From: Candidatus Nanosynbacter sp. HMT-352
GTDB lineage: Bacteria > Patescibacteriota > Saccharimonadia > Saccharimonadales > Saccharimonadaceae
Length of the DNA: 64,000 nucleotides
NCBI RefSeq assembly: GCF_022819345.1
Contig: NZ_CP089288.1
Span: 186,001-250,000, forward strand
Direction: 5' to 3'
Position 1 is the stretch's first letter; each line of letters starts with the position of its first letter. Position numbers and translations under genes: made by a program. This document shows, one piece after another, positions 35,484 to 44,741 of the stretch. The notes beneath the pieces were generated by a model, which was not told the DNA's origin, searched no databases, and was given only the letters and a program-made list of their open reading frames with translations.

Positions 35484-36644
35484 TTATCTCCTCTTCTTTA
35501 CGCTCCATTTTCCCGTCATTCTCATTGGACCATCACGAAAATCATCCTTACCTGTAATAATAAACGAAAACGCTCGTGGCAAATGTTTAATTATGCCATC
35601 ATCAGCCCTACGGTGTAATGACATATGAATATCATATTTGCCAGGATTAAAGCCATCCAAACTCTGATTGAAATTAACCCTCCTATTGTTTTGTATAAAG
35701 TCACTAGGAGTGTCTCTACAATTGCGATCAGCAAATACAAACCCTCCGTACACAAAGGATATATTCACAAAAACATCTTCAGTAATACCATCTACAGTCA
35801 CGCCAATATCAATCGAGTCTTCTTGCGTAAAATTTTTTTTACTAGGTATATCAACAGACATACTAACTGAATCGTCATGAGATTCTTCTTCTGCACTAGT
35901 AACCGCGTCCATATTAACCTCCGTATATATATCGGCAATTTCCTGAGGAGATCCAATATGTTTTATCGTTCCATTTTCTATATACATAGCTCTCGAGCAA
36001 AATCTGCGTACAGCATTCATATCATGCGTCACAAAAACCACAGTCTGATTACTACGTTTAACTTTTTCAAAATAATCAAAACACTTCTGCTGAAAAGCCG
36101 CGTCCCCGACAGCCAACACTTCATCAAGCATTAAAATATCGCCACGAGCTTTAATAGCTACAGAGAAAGCTAATCTAACCTGCATCCCTGATGAGTAATT
36201 CTTAAGCTTCTCTTCCATAAAATCTGCCAACTCAGAGAATTCAACAATATCATCATACATCAGCTCCATCTCTTTATGGCTAAATCCCAGTAAAGCTCCA
36301 TTTAAAAATACATTTTCTCTACCTGTTAATTCTGGATTAAAACCAACACCCAGCTCGATAAACGGGACAAGAGATCCATTTACTCGTACTGAACCCTTCG
36401 TCGGAGAATAGATTTGAGCTATAGACTTCAATAAAGTACTCTTACCTGAACCATTTTTACCCACTATTCCAAAAAATTCACCTTTTTTAATATCAAAAGA
36501 TATATTTTTTAATGGCGTAAATTCCCTGTAGCCTTTTTTGCCTTTAATATAATTAATAGTCTTCTGTTTAATCCCGTTGCTAGACTCTGTTGGTATCTTA
36601 AAAGTCTTAGTAAGAGAGTTAACCTCTATAACTACGTCCTTCAT
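35484..36644 (-). CDS. wzt: Polysaccharide ABC exporter ATPase (Wzt-like)
   Basis: 386 residues. The N-terminal ATPase (about 1-240) has Walker A GIVGKNGSGKST, signature NYSSGMQVRL, Walker B DILMLDEVLAVGD and TVVFVTHDM. The C-terminal beta-sandwich domain (about 265-386) resembles the Wzt domain that recognises the chain to be exported. Together with the adjacent permease it moves a lipid-linked polysaccharide across the membrane. Confidence 0.88.
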   Translation of the reverse strand: MKDVVIEVNSLTKTFKIPTESSNGIKQKTINYIKGKKGYREFTPLKNISFDIKKGEFFGIVGKNGSGKSTLLKSIAQIYSPTKGSVRVNGSLVPFIELGVGFNPELTGRENVFLNGALLGFSHKEMELMYDDIVEFSELADFMEEKLKNYSSGMQVRLAFSVAIKARGDILMLDEVLAVGDAAFQQKCFDYFEKVKRSNQTVVFVTHDMNAVRRFCSRAMYIENGTIKHIGSPQEIADIYTEVNMDAVTSAEEESHDDSVSMSVDIPSKKNFTQEDSIDIGVTVDGITEDVFVNISFVYGGFVFADRNCRDTPSDFIQNNRRVNFNQSLDGFNPGKYDIHMSLHRRADDGIIKHLPRAFSFIITGKDDFRDGPMRMTGKWSVKKRR

Positions 36645-36649
36645 ATATC

Positions 36650-37468
36650 CTAAATCTCCTCCGCAAATGTCTTTGACTGCTTCTTAAAATACCAAACTGC
36701 AAACAGAACTATTATAGCTATAGCTAAAAACGGTACAGACATCATTAGCGGGCTTAATCTATTCCACATAATCATCGTATCTTTAGTTATAAGCACATAT
36801 CTGCTATCTTGAATAATTTGTGCAACAGGATTAAGAAATAACAGATCAACAGCAAAATTACTCTTCTGCGAAACCATCTGCATTGGATAAATAACAGGGG
36901 TGGCGTAAAATGCAGCCTGAGTAAATACCTCCCATAGATATCCAGTATCTCGCGACTTAACATTAAGAGCGGACAAGAAAAAAGCCACCCCTAAAGCAAA
37001 TATATACAGTTCAATTATTAGTAGTATGATTAATAGCGACATCCATGATAATTGAACTCCATTTACTAACACAAATAAAAGCACCACTATCATATTAAAT
37101 AGCAAATTTATCAATGAGGATACAGTTCCAGAAATTACAACAATATATTTAGGAAAATTAATTTTTCTAAGTAGGTCACCTCGACCTACTATAGAGTTTA
37201 GTCCTTGATTAGTTGCTTCTACGAAGAAGTTCCATAAAATTATCCCCAACAATAAATACACTGGAAAATGTTCTATATTCCTTCCTACTCCTAAAAATTT
37301 ATCAAAAACTATATACAATATCGAAAATAGAAAAAGCGGCTTAAGAACACTCCATACATATCCGAGAGCAGAACCCTGATATCTCAATTTAAAATCCGTA
37401 ATAACTAACTCTCTTAAGAGAATCCTATTTTTTCTATTAAAAACCTCTAGCCACTTCATAATATACAT
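36650..37468 (-). CDS. wzm: Polysaccharide ABC exporter permease (Wzm-like)
   Basis: 272 residues with six hydrophobic segments of the ABC2/TagG type: RYQGSALGYVWSVLKPLF near the start and YATPVIYPMQMVS. Two starts are possible. The ATG at 37468 is 5 nt from a TATAAT box; the ATG at 37459 has AGGTA 10 nt upstream. It is first in the minus-strand exporter unit and divergent from the GT2 gene at 37498. Confidence 0.88.
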   Translation of the reverse strand: MYIMKWLEVFNRKNRILLRELVITDFKLRYQGSALGYVWSVLKPLFLFSILYIVFDKFLGVGRNIEHFPVYLLLGIILWNFFVEATNQGLNSIVGRGDLLRKINFPKYIVVISGTVSSLINLLFNMIVVLLFVLVNGVQLSWMSLLIILLIIELYIFALGVAFFLSALNVKSRDTGYLWEVFTQAAFYATPVIYPMQMVSQKSNFAVDLLFLNPVAQIIQDSRYVLITKDTMIMWNRLSPLMMSVPFLAIAIIVLFAVWYFKKQSKTFAEEI

Positions 37469-37497
37469 TACCTATTATACAATACAAAAAGAACATT

Positions 37498-38511
37498 ATG
37501 AATAGACTTGCAATTATAGTTCTTAATTGGAACGGATCCGACGACGCCATAGAGTGCGTTGATTCATTAATAAAACAAACCTTAAAACCTACTATTGTTA
37601 TAGTAGATAATAATAGTAGCGACAATTCTGTTGCCGTATTTGAAGAATATATATCGTCGCATAAAAAAGAAAAGATTATTTTACTCAAAAACTCAGATAA
37701 TCTAGGATTCGCAGGAGGAATTAATACAGGATTAATCTACGCCCTAAAAAACAACTTTGAATATATTGGAGTACTTAATCCGGATGCGATCGCTGATAAA
37801 AACTGGTGCGAATCTCTCATTTATCAATTATCAAAATACCCAGAATGCGGAATTGCAACTGGAATCTTACAAAGACGAAACAGCAAAACTCTTGACACAA
37901 CTGGAGATTTTTACACAACATGGGGACTTCCTGGACCAAGAAACCGTGATGAATTGATAAAAAACGCGCCAACTAAGCCTGGAGAAGTATTTGGTGCAAC
38001 TGGCGGCGGAGCTATTTATCGTGCAAAAATCTTTGATGATATAGATATGTTTGATGAAGATTTCTTCATGTATTATGAAGACGTCGACTTAAGCTTCCGA
38101 GCACAATTAGCCGGCTGGAAAGTTCGCTTCACACCCAAGGCTATTGCTTATCATAAAGTTGGCGCTAGTAGTAAAAAAGTTCCCGGATTAGCTGTTTATA
38201 ATACTTTCAAAAACTTACCATTAGTCTTCATTAAAAATGTTCCAGGTAAATTATTCTGGCATATTGGCATACGATTTTTACTGACATATTGGTTGATTTT
38301 TGCCAGCGCAATTCGCCACGGTAACGGTTGGCCCGCATTCAAGGGCACTTTAGTGTCAATTGTCCACAAACCGGCAGCTTATAAAAAACGTTTTTATATC
38401 CAAAAAAATCGTAAGGTTTCTGTCGACTATATTCGTAATATTATCCACGATGGACCGCTGCCAAATCAAACTGGTTTATTAAAATTTAAGCATTTTTTCA
38501 GAATAAAATAA
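37498..38511 (+). CDS. Glycosyltransferase family 2 (rhamnosyltransferase-like)
   Basis: 337 residues: AIIVLNWNGSDDAIECVDS, VIVDNNSSDNS, IGVLNPDAIADKNW and FFMYYEDVDLSFRAQLAGWK with YHKVGASS. This is the WbbL/rhamnosyltransferase-like subgroup. A rhamnose donor is made by the rml genes 13 kb away, which fits but does not prove the sugar. Confidence 0.85.
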   Translation: MNRLAIIVLNWNGSDDAIECVDSLIKQTLKPTIVIVDNNSSDNSVAVFEEYISSHKKEKIILLKNSDNLGFAGGINTGLIYALKNNFEYIGVLNPDAIADKNWCESLIYQLSKYPECGIATGILQRRNSKTLDTTGDFYTTWGLPGPRNRDELIKNAPTKPGEVFGATGGGAIYRAKIFDDIDMFDEDFFMYYEDVDLSFRAQLAGWKVRFTPKAIAYHKVGASSKKVPGLAVYNTFKNLPLVFIKNVPGKLFWHIGIRFLLTYWLIFASAIRHGNGWPAFKGTLVSIVHKPAAYKKRFYIQKNRKVSVDYIRNIIHDGPLPNQTGLLKFKHFFRIK

Positions 38512-38524
38512 TATATTTAATACC

Positions 38525-39475
38525 ATGAAAACCATCACCCTTCTTATCCCAGTCTACAATGAAGAATCTGTTTTACCGCAATTATTTAAGCGCTTGGATG
38601 AATTTACAAAAAACACACCCAATTATCAATTCGAATTTCTCTTCATAAACGACGGCAGCACCGATAAATCTTTTTCAATCATAGCCGAGCAATCGAAAAG
38701 AGATTCTCGAATTAGCTATATAAATTTATCGCGAAACTTCGGTAAGGAAATTGCCATGATAGCTGGAATTGACCACGTAAAAAGTGACGCTCTGGTGATT
38801 ATCGATGCGGATTTACAAGATCCACCAGAGCTCATTCAGGAAATGATTTCACATTGGGAAGATGGTTACGATGACGTCTATGCTCGCCGCAACAATCGAC
38901 AAGGCGAAACCTGGCTGAAGAAAAAAACCAGCCAATGGTATTACAGAATATTGCAAAAATCGACCAACATCCCCATTCAGATCGACACTGGAGATTTTCG
39001 CTTACTGGATCGCCGATGCATTGAGGCTTTGCAAAAATTCCGCGAGTCTCAGCGCAATACAAAAGCGATTTTTAGCTGGATTGGATATAAGAAAAAAGAG
39101 ATATTTTATGATCGCGATCCCAGATTATCTGGTCAAACCAAATGGAATTACCGGAAACTACTCAACTTGGCAATCGACGGAATTACCAGCTTTACTACTG
39201 CACCGCTACGAATGGCAACTATTTTCGGCTTCATTATTTCGCTTATTGCTTTCATTTGGATTATATATCTTTTAGTTCGCCCTTTGTTCGGAGTTTCTAC
39301 TGGTGCTGGGTATTCCTCGCTAATGGCAGTTATCTTATTCCTCGGCGGAGTTCAGTTATTATCCCTAGGTATAATTGGCGAATACATAGGTCGAATATTT
39401 ATTGAAACAAAAAACAGACCATTATATTTAATAGAGGAATACCATGCAGGAAATATTAAAAAAACACGCCGATAA
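38525..39475 (+). CDS. Membrane glycosyltransferase family 2 (ArnC/GtrB-like)
   Basis: 316 residues. The cytoplasmic GT2 domain has LLIPVYNEESVLPQLFKRL, FINDGSTDKS, VIIDADLQDPPELI and DTGDFRLLDRR. It is followed by two membrane helices (about 232-255 and 265-290). This is the bactoprenol-sugar synthase layout. It overlaps the GtrA gene by 32 bp, forming the classical GtrA-GtrB pair for adding side-branch sugars outside the membrane. Confidence 0.88.
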   Translation: MKTITLLIPVYNEESVLPQLFKRLDEFTKNTPNYQFEFLFINDGSTDKSFSIIAEQSKRDSRISYINLSRNFGKEIAMIAGIDHVKSDALVIIDADLQDPPELIQEMISHWEDGYDDVYARRNNRQGETWLKKKTSQWYYRILQKSTNIPIQIDTGDFRLLDRRCIEALQKFRESQRNTKAIFSWIGYKKKEIFYDRDPRLSGQTKWNYRKLLNLAIDGITSFTTAPLRMATIFGFIISLIAFIWIIYLLVRPLFGVSTGAGYSSLMAVILFLGGVQLLSLGIIGEYIGRIFIETKNRPLYLIEEYHAGNIKKTRR

Positions 39476-39878
39476 ATTAAGATTTCTTATCGTTGGCAGT
39501 ACTAATACAGTACTAGATTTTGGCATACTTTTTAGTCTAACAATCTTTTTAAATATCCCAAAGGAGTTTGCTAATTTCATATCAACATTCGTTGCTTTTT
39601 TGTTCTCATTTTTTGCAAATAAAAAATACACTTTCAAGTCAACGTCTCAAAACTTGAAAAAACAATTTCTTTTATTCGCGGCAGTTACACTCTTTGGCTT
39701 ATGGGTAATTCAAACAATTATTATCGCCATTATCACACCGATATTTATAAACTTCGGATTAAATAAATCACTTGCTCTATTAATTAGCAAACTAGCCGCC
39801 ACAGTGGTCAGCCTCGTTTGGAATTACGTTCTGTACTCCAGAATAGTCTTTAAAGACACTAAGAACTCTTCTGACTAA
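39444..39878 (+). CDS. GtrA-family polyprenyl-sugar flippase
   Basis: 144 residues with four hydrophobic helices and the GtrA start LRFLIVGSTNTVLDFGILF, then FANKKYTFKS and a final WNYVLYSRIVFKD. It probably flips the bactoprenol-linked sugar made by the adjacent GtrB-like enzyme. Its 3' end overlaps the convergent jag gene by 20 bp. Confidence 0.87.
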   Translation: MQEILKKHADKLRFLIVGSTNTVLDFGILFSLTIFLNIPKEFANFISTFVAFLFSFFANKKYTFKSTSQNLKKQFLLFAAVTLFGLWVIQTIIIAIITPIFINFGLNKSLALLISKLAATVVSLVWNYVLYSRIVFKDTKNSSD

Positions 39879-40320
39879 TAATCAGACGTCGTTCGCGACC
39901 TTCGCCTTCAGAATGCGTATCAATATCGCTATATTCACCAGCCAAGTGATGCACCGTCCAGCGATCAGCGGCGCTCAAATCCACCACCTTTGACTCGCCA
40001 GTTCGTCGAACTTCCTCAATCCAGCCGCGCGCCTTTTCGGCAATTTTTTCAGCGTGCTGCTTTTTATAGTCTGCAATATCCAAATTCACCCGAACAGTTG
40101 ACGCTTCTTTATGACGAAGCGCTGTCGACAAAAGGTTCTGAATACTACGCAATGTTTCCGCATTTCTGCCAATTAAAATACTACTTCGCTCGCTATGCGG
40201 AATTGAAGCTACAACAATTCCATCTTCGATTTTTACCGAAACTTCCAGATTCAAGTCAAAGAATGTTAGCAAATCCTCTAAATATTTTTTTACAAATTCA
40301 ACCGTTTCAATTTGGTCCAT
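39859..40320 (-). CDS. jag: Jag/KhpB-type RNA-binding protein (KH plus R3H)
   Basis: 153 residues: a KH-like domain (about 35-95, with ILIGRNAETLRSIQNLLSTAL) and an R3H domain (about 97-153, ending DTHSEGEGRERRLIIS). The N-terminal Jag domain of longer homologues is missing. It sits downstream of yidC, the usual spoIIIJ-jag order near the origin, with a strong AAGGAGG before the ATG. It likely binds RNA and affects cell-wall or division genes. Confidence 0.9.
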   Translation of the reverse strand: MDQIETVEFVKKYLEDLLTFFDLNLEVSVKIEDGIVVASIPHSERSSILIGRNAETLRSIQNLLSTALRHKEASTVRVNLDIADYKKQHAEKIAEKARGWIEEVRRTGESKVVDLSAADRWTVHHLAGEYSDIDTHSEGEGRERRLIISQKSS

Positions 40321-40329
40321 AAATCCTCC

Positions 40330-41250
40330 TTAATCCTTAGCCTTGATTCGAGTTATCCTAGCCTCTGTAGCCTTTTTAACACGTTTATCGATTTTTGTCG
40401 ATGCTTTAGATTTTTGAGATGATTTTTTATCTGCAATTTCTTGCATTTCTTTAGAGTCTTGCTTAAAGACAATATAATTCTGGAGATATCCCACGGCGCT
40501 AGCTGTCGTCAAATAAAGCGCCAAAGCCGCCGGCAAATATACAATCACAAAGAACATCATTATCGGCATAAATTTCATCATTTTTCGCGTCATAATGGCA
40601 TTTACTTCTGCCTGATCCGCCTCTTTTCCATCGCCAGCCTCAGCTAGAATATCTCGCAATTTACGATTGCTGTCAGATTGGGGTGACAATTGTTTTGAAG
40701 TTAAATATTGCAAATACGCCGCGACTGCAGCCAAAATAACCAAGCCAACAACAATTCCATTCTTTGATATCGCGTGTTGCGTCAAATCTATAATTCCCAG
40801 GAAATTCTGATTAAATTGATCCGGATTATTCACTAAATTATTAGCAACCGGCAGATTTTTCATGAAATCATAAACGTATTTTCCTAGATCAGCGCGACTG
40901 GAAACAAAAATCTGCACCACTCGATACATCGCAATCAAAATCGGCAGCTGAATAATCATAACGCCAATTGAACCAAAGGCACTGACGTTGTGTTTTTTAT
41001 AAAGCTCCACCATCGCTAAGTTACGCATTTGTGGATTTTTCGCGTACTGTTTTTTGATCTTCATCAACTCTGGCTGCATTTTACGCATCGCCTTTGCTTG
41101 ATGAAGTTGCTTCTTAATTAGCGGCCAAAGTAAAAGTCTTACAATAATCGTAAAGATAATGACACTAACACCAAAATCCGGAATTAGACTATAAATAGCC
41201 ATTAACAAATTTAAAATCGGTCGAACAATAAACTCATCAAAAAAACTCAT
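40330..41250 (-). CDS. yidC: YidC/Oxa1 membrane protein insertase
   Basis: 306 residues; inserts proteins into the cytoplasmic membrane. Five hydrophobic segments and the core motif RLLLWPLIKKQLHQAKAM (the hydrophilic-groove region), then MRNLAMVELYKKHNVSAFGS. The basic tail (about 265-306) probably contacts the ribosome. A TATAAT box lies 6 nt before the ATG, so it can be made from its own leaderless transcript as well as from the rpmH-rnpA side. Confidence 0.92.
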   Translation of the reverse strand: MSFFDEFIVRPILNLLMAIYSLIPDFGVSVIIFTIIVRLLLWPLIKKQLHQAKAMRKMQPELMKIKKQYAKNPQMRNLAMVELYKKHNVSAFGSIGVMIIQLPILIAMYRVVQIFVSSRADLGKYVYDFMKNLPVANNLVNNPDQFNQNFLGIIDLTQHAISKNGIVVGLVILAAVAAYLQYLTSKQLSPQSDSNRKLRDILAEAGDGKEADQAEVNAIMTRKMMKFMPIMMFFVIVYLPAALALYLTTASAVGYLQNYIVFKQDSKEMQEIADKKSSQKSKASTKIDKRVKKATEARITRIKAKD

Positions 41251-41256
41251 GTCTTA

Positions 41257-41262
41257 ATTATA
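41257..41262 (-). promoter_or_regulatory. -10 box of yidC (leaderless)
   Basis: TATAAT on the minus strand, 6 nt from the yidC ATG, in the 24-bp gap after rnpA. Confidence 0.5.
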
Positions 41263-41274
41263 GCAAAAAAGCGC

Positions 41275-41622
41275 CTATTTATACAGTTGAGCTTGAGAGA
41301 AAAGATTCTTTATTGTCTGTTTCAAGTCTTTATGTGGCATCAATAAAACTTCCGCCGAAAATATAATAACAGCCACGTCTTGATCGTTTTTCATACTAGG
41401 AAGTTCCAGGCGAATAATTTCATAAACACGTCGACGTATACGATTCCGACGCACCGCTGATTTTAGGACTTTTTTACTAACAACAACCGCAAATCTGCTG
41501 TGATTTCGATACGGATTCTTCACATATTTTATCGTGGCTATAGACGAACGAACCGCCTGTCCATTTTTATAGACAAACTTAAGACTGCCATGACCATGAA
41601 ACCGATTACATTGTTGTAACAT
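41275..41622 (-). CDS. rnpA: Ribonuclease P protein component
   Basis: 115 residues; the protein subunit that helps the RNase P ribozyme mature tRNA 5' ends. The signature RFAVVVSKKVLKSAVRRNRIRRRVYEIIRL is present around residues 42-71. It is placed between rpmH and yidC as in most bacteria. A TATAAT box (41631-41636) 8 nt upstream suggests separate transcription. Confidence 0.93.
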   Translation of the reverse strand: MLQQCNRFHGHGSLKFVYKNGQAVRSSIATIKYVKNPYRNHSRFAVVVSKKVLKSAVRRNRIRRRVYEIIRLELPSMKNDQDVAVIIFSAEVLLMPHKDLKQTIKNLFSQAQLYK

Positions 41623-41636
41623 ATTTTACAATTATA

Positions 41637-41665
41637 TCAAAAAATCCCGCCTTCATCGACGGGAT
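41637..41665 (-). terminator. Terminator between rpmH and rnpA
   Basis: ATCCCGTC pairs with GGCGGGAT (one G-T pair) around a 6-nt loop on the minus strand and is followed by six T. It overlaps the -10 box of rnpA. Confidence 0.75.
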
Positions 41666-41681
41666 AATTTTTAGCTATTAA

Positions 41682-41819
41682 TTAAATAGCAATTTTAGCG
41701 CGACCCTTTAGGCGGCGGCGCTTCAAAACCAGCCTACCAGCCTTGGTAGAAACTCGTGCCCTAAAACCATGCGTCTTTGCACGGTGTCGGGTGTGTGGTT
41801 GAAATGTTCGCTTTGGCAT
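41682..41819 (-). CDS. rpmH: 50S ribosomal protein L34
   Basis: 45 residues, very basic: starts [18 protein letters not shown] and ends [14 protein letters not shown], the L34 pattern. It is one of the ribosomal proteins always found beside dnaA, transcribed away from it. A TATACT box lies 10 nt before the ATG. Confidence 0.96.
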   Translation of the reverse strand: MPKRTFQPHTRHRAKTHGFRARVSTKAGRLVLKRRRLKGRAKIAI

Positions 41820-41870
41820 ATCAACAAATAGTATATATTCTTTCGGTACTTTTTGCAAGTCGACAATGAC

Positions 41871-42007
41871 TTTTCCACTATCGACGTATATTTTTCCACA
41901 GTTTTAACAGATGAGAATTTTAATTGTGGAAAACTCCACCCCTGTTTTGAATAGTACCATTTCTACTCCGTTTATACTTGTGGAAAACTCCCCTTATTTG
42001 CTATAGT
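41871..42007. other. oriC: Origin region, part 1: DnaA boxes and dnaA promoter
   Basis: Three TTTTCCACA-type DnaA boxes fit TTWTNCACA: 41892-41900 on the plus strand, and 41925-41933 and 41979-41987 on the minus strand. A near match lies at 41871-41879. The last box overlaps the dnaA -35 (TTGTGG, 41978-41983), 18 bp from -10 TATAGT (42002-42007), so DnaA probably represses its own gene. Confidence 0.75.
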
Positions 42008-42042
42008 AAAGACAGTTAACAGAATTTGAGGGAGTAATTTTC

Positions 42043-43398
42043 GTGGATAGTCATGCGGTCTGGCAGGGTGTTTTAGGTGAGATTGAAGTAACTGTATCGT
42101 CTTCGTCATTTACTGCGTGGTTCAAAAATACCAAATTGGAAATAATCTCCGACAAAGAAGTTCTTATAATTGCGCCGAATATTTTTGCTAGAACTCAACT
42201 TGAAAAGCGATTTCATCCGCAAATATTGGAAGCCTTGGCTCATAATGGCATTAATGCCCCGTCTATTTCCTATAACGTCGAATCTAGCAATAAAAAACCG
42301 CGCGTTAATCGTGAAGTTGATAAAAGTGGGCAACAAGAACCAGCAAAGCCGCTGATTCTACCGTCGAAAAAATCTCATTCTAGTAATCTTAATCCCAGGT
42401 ATACCTTTGACAACTTCATCGTTGGCTCGAGTAATGACTTGGCCTATGCTGCCTGCCAAGCGGTCGCGGCACACCCAGGAGAAAAATATAATCCGCTCTA
42501 TCTTTACGGCGGCTCTGGACTTGGTAAAACTCACTTAATGCAGGCTGTTGGCAACGAGATAGTTAAAAAACAACCTTCGGCGCGCGTGCTTTACATCACT
42601 ACAGAAACGTTTGTTAATGAGTTTCTGGATTCTATTCGTTTCAAGAAAAAAGGTTTTTCTGATAAATATCGCAATGTCGATGTATTGATTGTCGATGATA
42701 TGCAATTTATCGCTGGGAAAGAAAAAACTCAGGACGAATTTTTCCATACATTTAACGATCTTCATCAGAACAACAAGCAAATTATCATTAGCTCAGACAA
42801 ACCGCCAAAAAGTATCCCTACTCTAACCGATCGTTTGCGTAGTCGATTTGAATGGGGTATGGCAATTGATATTCAGATGCCTGATTATGAAACTCGTTGC
42901 GCTATTGTTAAAGCGAAAGCCGAACTCAGCAACACTGAACTAGATTCCGATGTTGTAGAATATCTGGCGACCAACTTTAAGACAAACATTCGCGAACTGG
43001 AAGGCGCTTTGAATCGACTGCTTGCTTATGCGGAAATGCAGAATTTCACGCCTGATTTAGCGGCAGCTGAAGGAATTTTGGGAGATATCAAACGCAATAG
43101 ACCACAACATATAACCGCCAAACAGATAATTGATAAGACGGCTCGTTATTATAATATTGACGTAAAAGATATGTGTTCATCTAGGCGAGATAAATTTATC
43201 GCGATGCCAAGGCAAATTGCGATGTTCCTTCTGCGTAGCGAACTGAAAATGAGTTTTCCGAAAATTGCCCAAGAGCTTGGACGAAAAGACCATACGACCG
43301 CTATGCATTCAATTGAGAAGATTACTAAAGAAAGCCTTACAAATGTCAGTATTCGCGAGCAAATTAACGACATTAAGGATAAATTATATGTTCATTAA
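42043..43398 (+). CDS. dnaA: Chromosomal replication initiator protein DnaA
   Basis: 451 residues: domain I (about 1-80), a short linker, AAA+ ATPase with Walker A GGSGLGKTHLM and Walker B VLIVDDMQFI, sensor RLRSRFEWG, and the C-terminal DNA-binding domain with the DnaA signature GRKDHTTAMHSIEKI. The start is a GTG behind GAGGGAG. DnaA boxes flank the gene on both sides. Confidence 0.97.
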   Translation: MDSHAVWQGVLGEIEVTVSSSSFTAWFKNTKLEIISDKEVLIIAPNIFARTQLEKRFHPQILEALAHNGINAPSISYNVESSNKKPRVNREVDKSGQQEPAKPLILPSKKSHSSNLNPRYTFDNFIVGSSNDLAYAACQAVAAHPGEKYNPLYLYGGSGLGKTHLMQAVGNEIVKKQPSARVLYITTETFVNEFLDSIRFKKKGFSDKYRNVDVLIVDDMQFIAGKEKTQDEFFHTFNDLHQNNKQIIISSDKPPKSIPTLTDRLRSRFEWGMAIDIQMPDYETRCAIVKAKAELSNTELDSDVVEYLATNFKTNIRELEGALNRLLAYAEMQNFTPDLAAAEGILGDIKRNRPQHITAKQIIDKTARYYNIDVKDMCSSRRDKFIAMPRQIAMFLLRSELKMSFPKIAQELGRKDHTTAMHSIEKITKESLTNVSIREQINDIKDKLYVH

Positions 43399-43399
43399 T

Positions 43400-43643
43400 T
43401 GTGGAAAAGCTGTGCAGATGTTGTGTTTTCGCGGCGACTTACCAACACACAGATCTGTGGAAAGAAAACGACAAGTCAGCAGACAGTGGAATAATACACA
43501 AATATCCACTATAAAGTCCACAAATAGCACACAGAGTTTTCCACCTATTTTATCGCCACTCTACCCCTGTTTGAACACATTTTTTACCCAGTTTCCACAG
43601 CACCTATTACTATTAAGACTAATTAAAAATTAAGGAAAGTATA
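43400..43643. other. oriC: Origin region, part 2: dnaA-dnaN intergenic DnaA boxes
   Basis: DnaA-box-like 9-mers lie at 43400-43408 and 43456-43464 (minus orientation) and at 43537-43545 and 43591-43599 (plus orientation, one mismatch each). An AT-rich stretch follows at 43604-43640 next to dnaN and is the best candidate for the unwinding element. No gene is seen in this 245-bp gap. Confidence 0.7.
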
Positions 43644-44741
43644 ATGAAAGTATCAGTCACCCAAGAAAAACTTGCAAAAGCACTTAATCTAATCAAAGAT
43701 ATCGCATCAAGTCGTAATGAACTGCCGATATTGAATAATATTTTACTTCGTACTGACGGAGGAAGATTATTGATTGCTGGAACGAATTTGGAAATTGCTT
43801 CCACTCAATACATTGGCGCGAAAATTGAAGATCATGGATCTATTACAATCCCTGCCCGATTGGTATCAGAATTCATTACAAACCTACCAAGCGGCCCGGT
43901 GGAACTTGAAACTAAAAACGAACATTTGCATATAACTTCAGGAAAATTCTCATCAGTTATCAATGGCGTAGTGGCTGATGAATATCCTGAGCTGCCAACT
44001 ATTGATGAAAAGACCGCTATGCAATATGAAATTGACGTTGAGGATCTTAAGAAAGCCATAGTCCAAACGAAGTTGGCTGTCAGCTCTGACGTTACGCGAG
44101 CAGTTCTTACGGGAGTTTATTGGCACAATTACGAAGGGTCGCTATACTTGGCTGCTACTGATGGCTACAGGCTGGCAGAAAAGCGCCTAATAAAGTCAGA
44201 CAATGAAGTGTCGGCTATTATTCCCGCCTCTACTCTGGCGGAAGTCAGTAAGAGTGTCGGCGATGAGAAGAAAATTACGGTTCTTTTTGACGATTCTCAA
44301 GTTTGTTTTAAGACGGGAGATATGGAAATTGTCAGTCGATTGATCGACGGGAAATTCCCTGATTATCGCCAATTGATTCCAGCGACTGCTGAAACTGAGA
44401 TTGTCATTAAGAAGTCTGATTTTAGTCGAGTTACGAAAATTGCGGCGTTATTCGCGCGTGAATCTGGCGGTGGAATTACAATTACTGCATCAGAGGAAAA
44501 TTCCCTGCTTTCTATTCATTCGATTGCGTCTGAACTTGGCGAGAACACCTCAGAGGCAACAGCCAAAATATCCGCAGATGGTCAAGTAACGCTTAATTCA
44601 CGCTACCTAACTGAGGTTTTGAATATTATTGACGCGGATGAAATCGTATTTTCGTTTAATGGCAAATTGTCGCCGTGTGTAATTCGCGAGCAAGTAAAAA
44701 ATCCTGATTATACGCACATTATTATGCCACTTAAGAGTTAG
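43644..44741 (+). CDS. dnaN: DNA polymerase III sliding clamp (beta subunit)
   Basis: 365 residues in three DnaN domains. The start is MKVSVTQEKLAKALNLIKD, the middle has DGYRLAEKRL, and the end is PDYTHIIMPLK. It encircles DNA and tethers the polymerase. AAGGA precedes the ATG. No recF or gyrB follows; the next genes are convergent and belong to the secretion locus, overlapping the dnaN end by 11 bp. Confidence 0.96.
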   Translation: MKVSVTQEKLAKALNLIKDIASSRNELPILNNILLRTDGGRLLIAGTNLEIASTQYIGAKIEDHGSITIPARLVSEFITNLPSGPVELETKNEHLHITSGKFSSVINGVVADEYPELPTIDEKTAMQYEIDVEDLKKAIVQTKLAVSSDVTRAVLTGVYWHNYEGSLYLAATDGYRLAEKRLIKSDNEVSAIIPASTLAEVSKSVGDEKKITVLFDDSQVCFKTGDMEIVSRLIDGKFPDYRQLIPATAETEIVIKKSDFSRVTKIAALFARESGGGITITASEENSLLSIHSIASELGENTSEATAKISADGQVTLNSRYLTEVLNIIDADEIVFSFNGKLSPCVIREQVKNPDYTHIIMPLKS

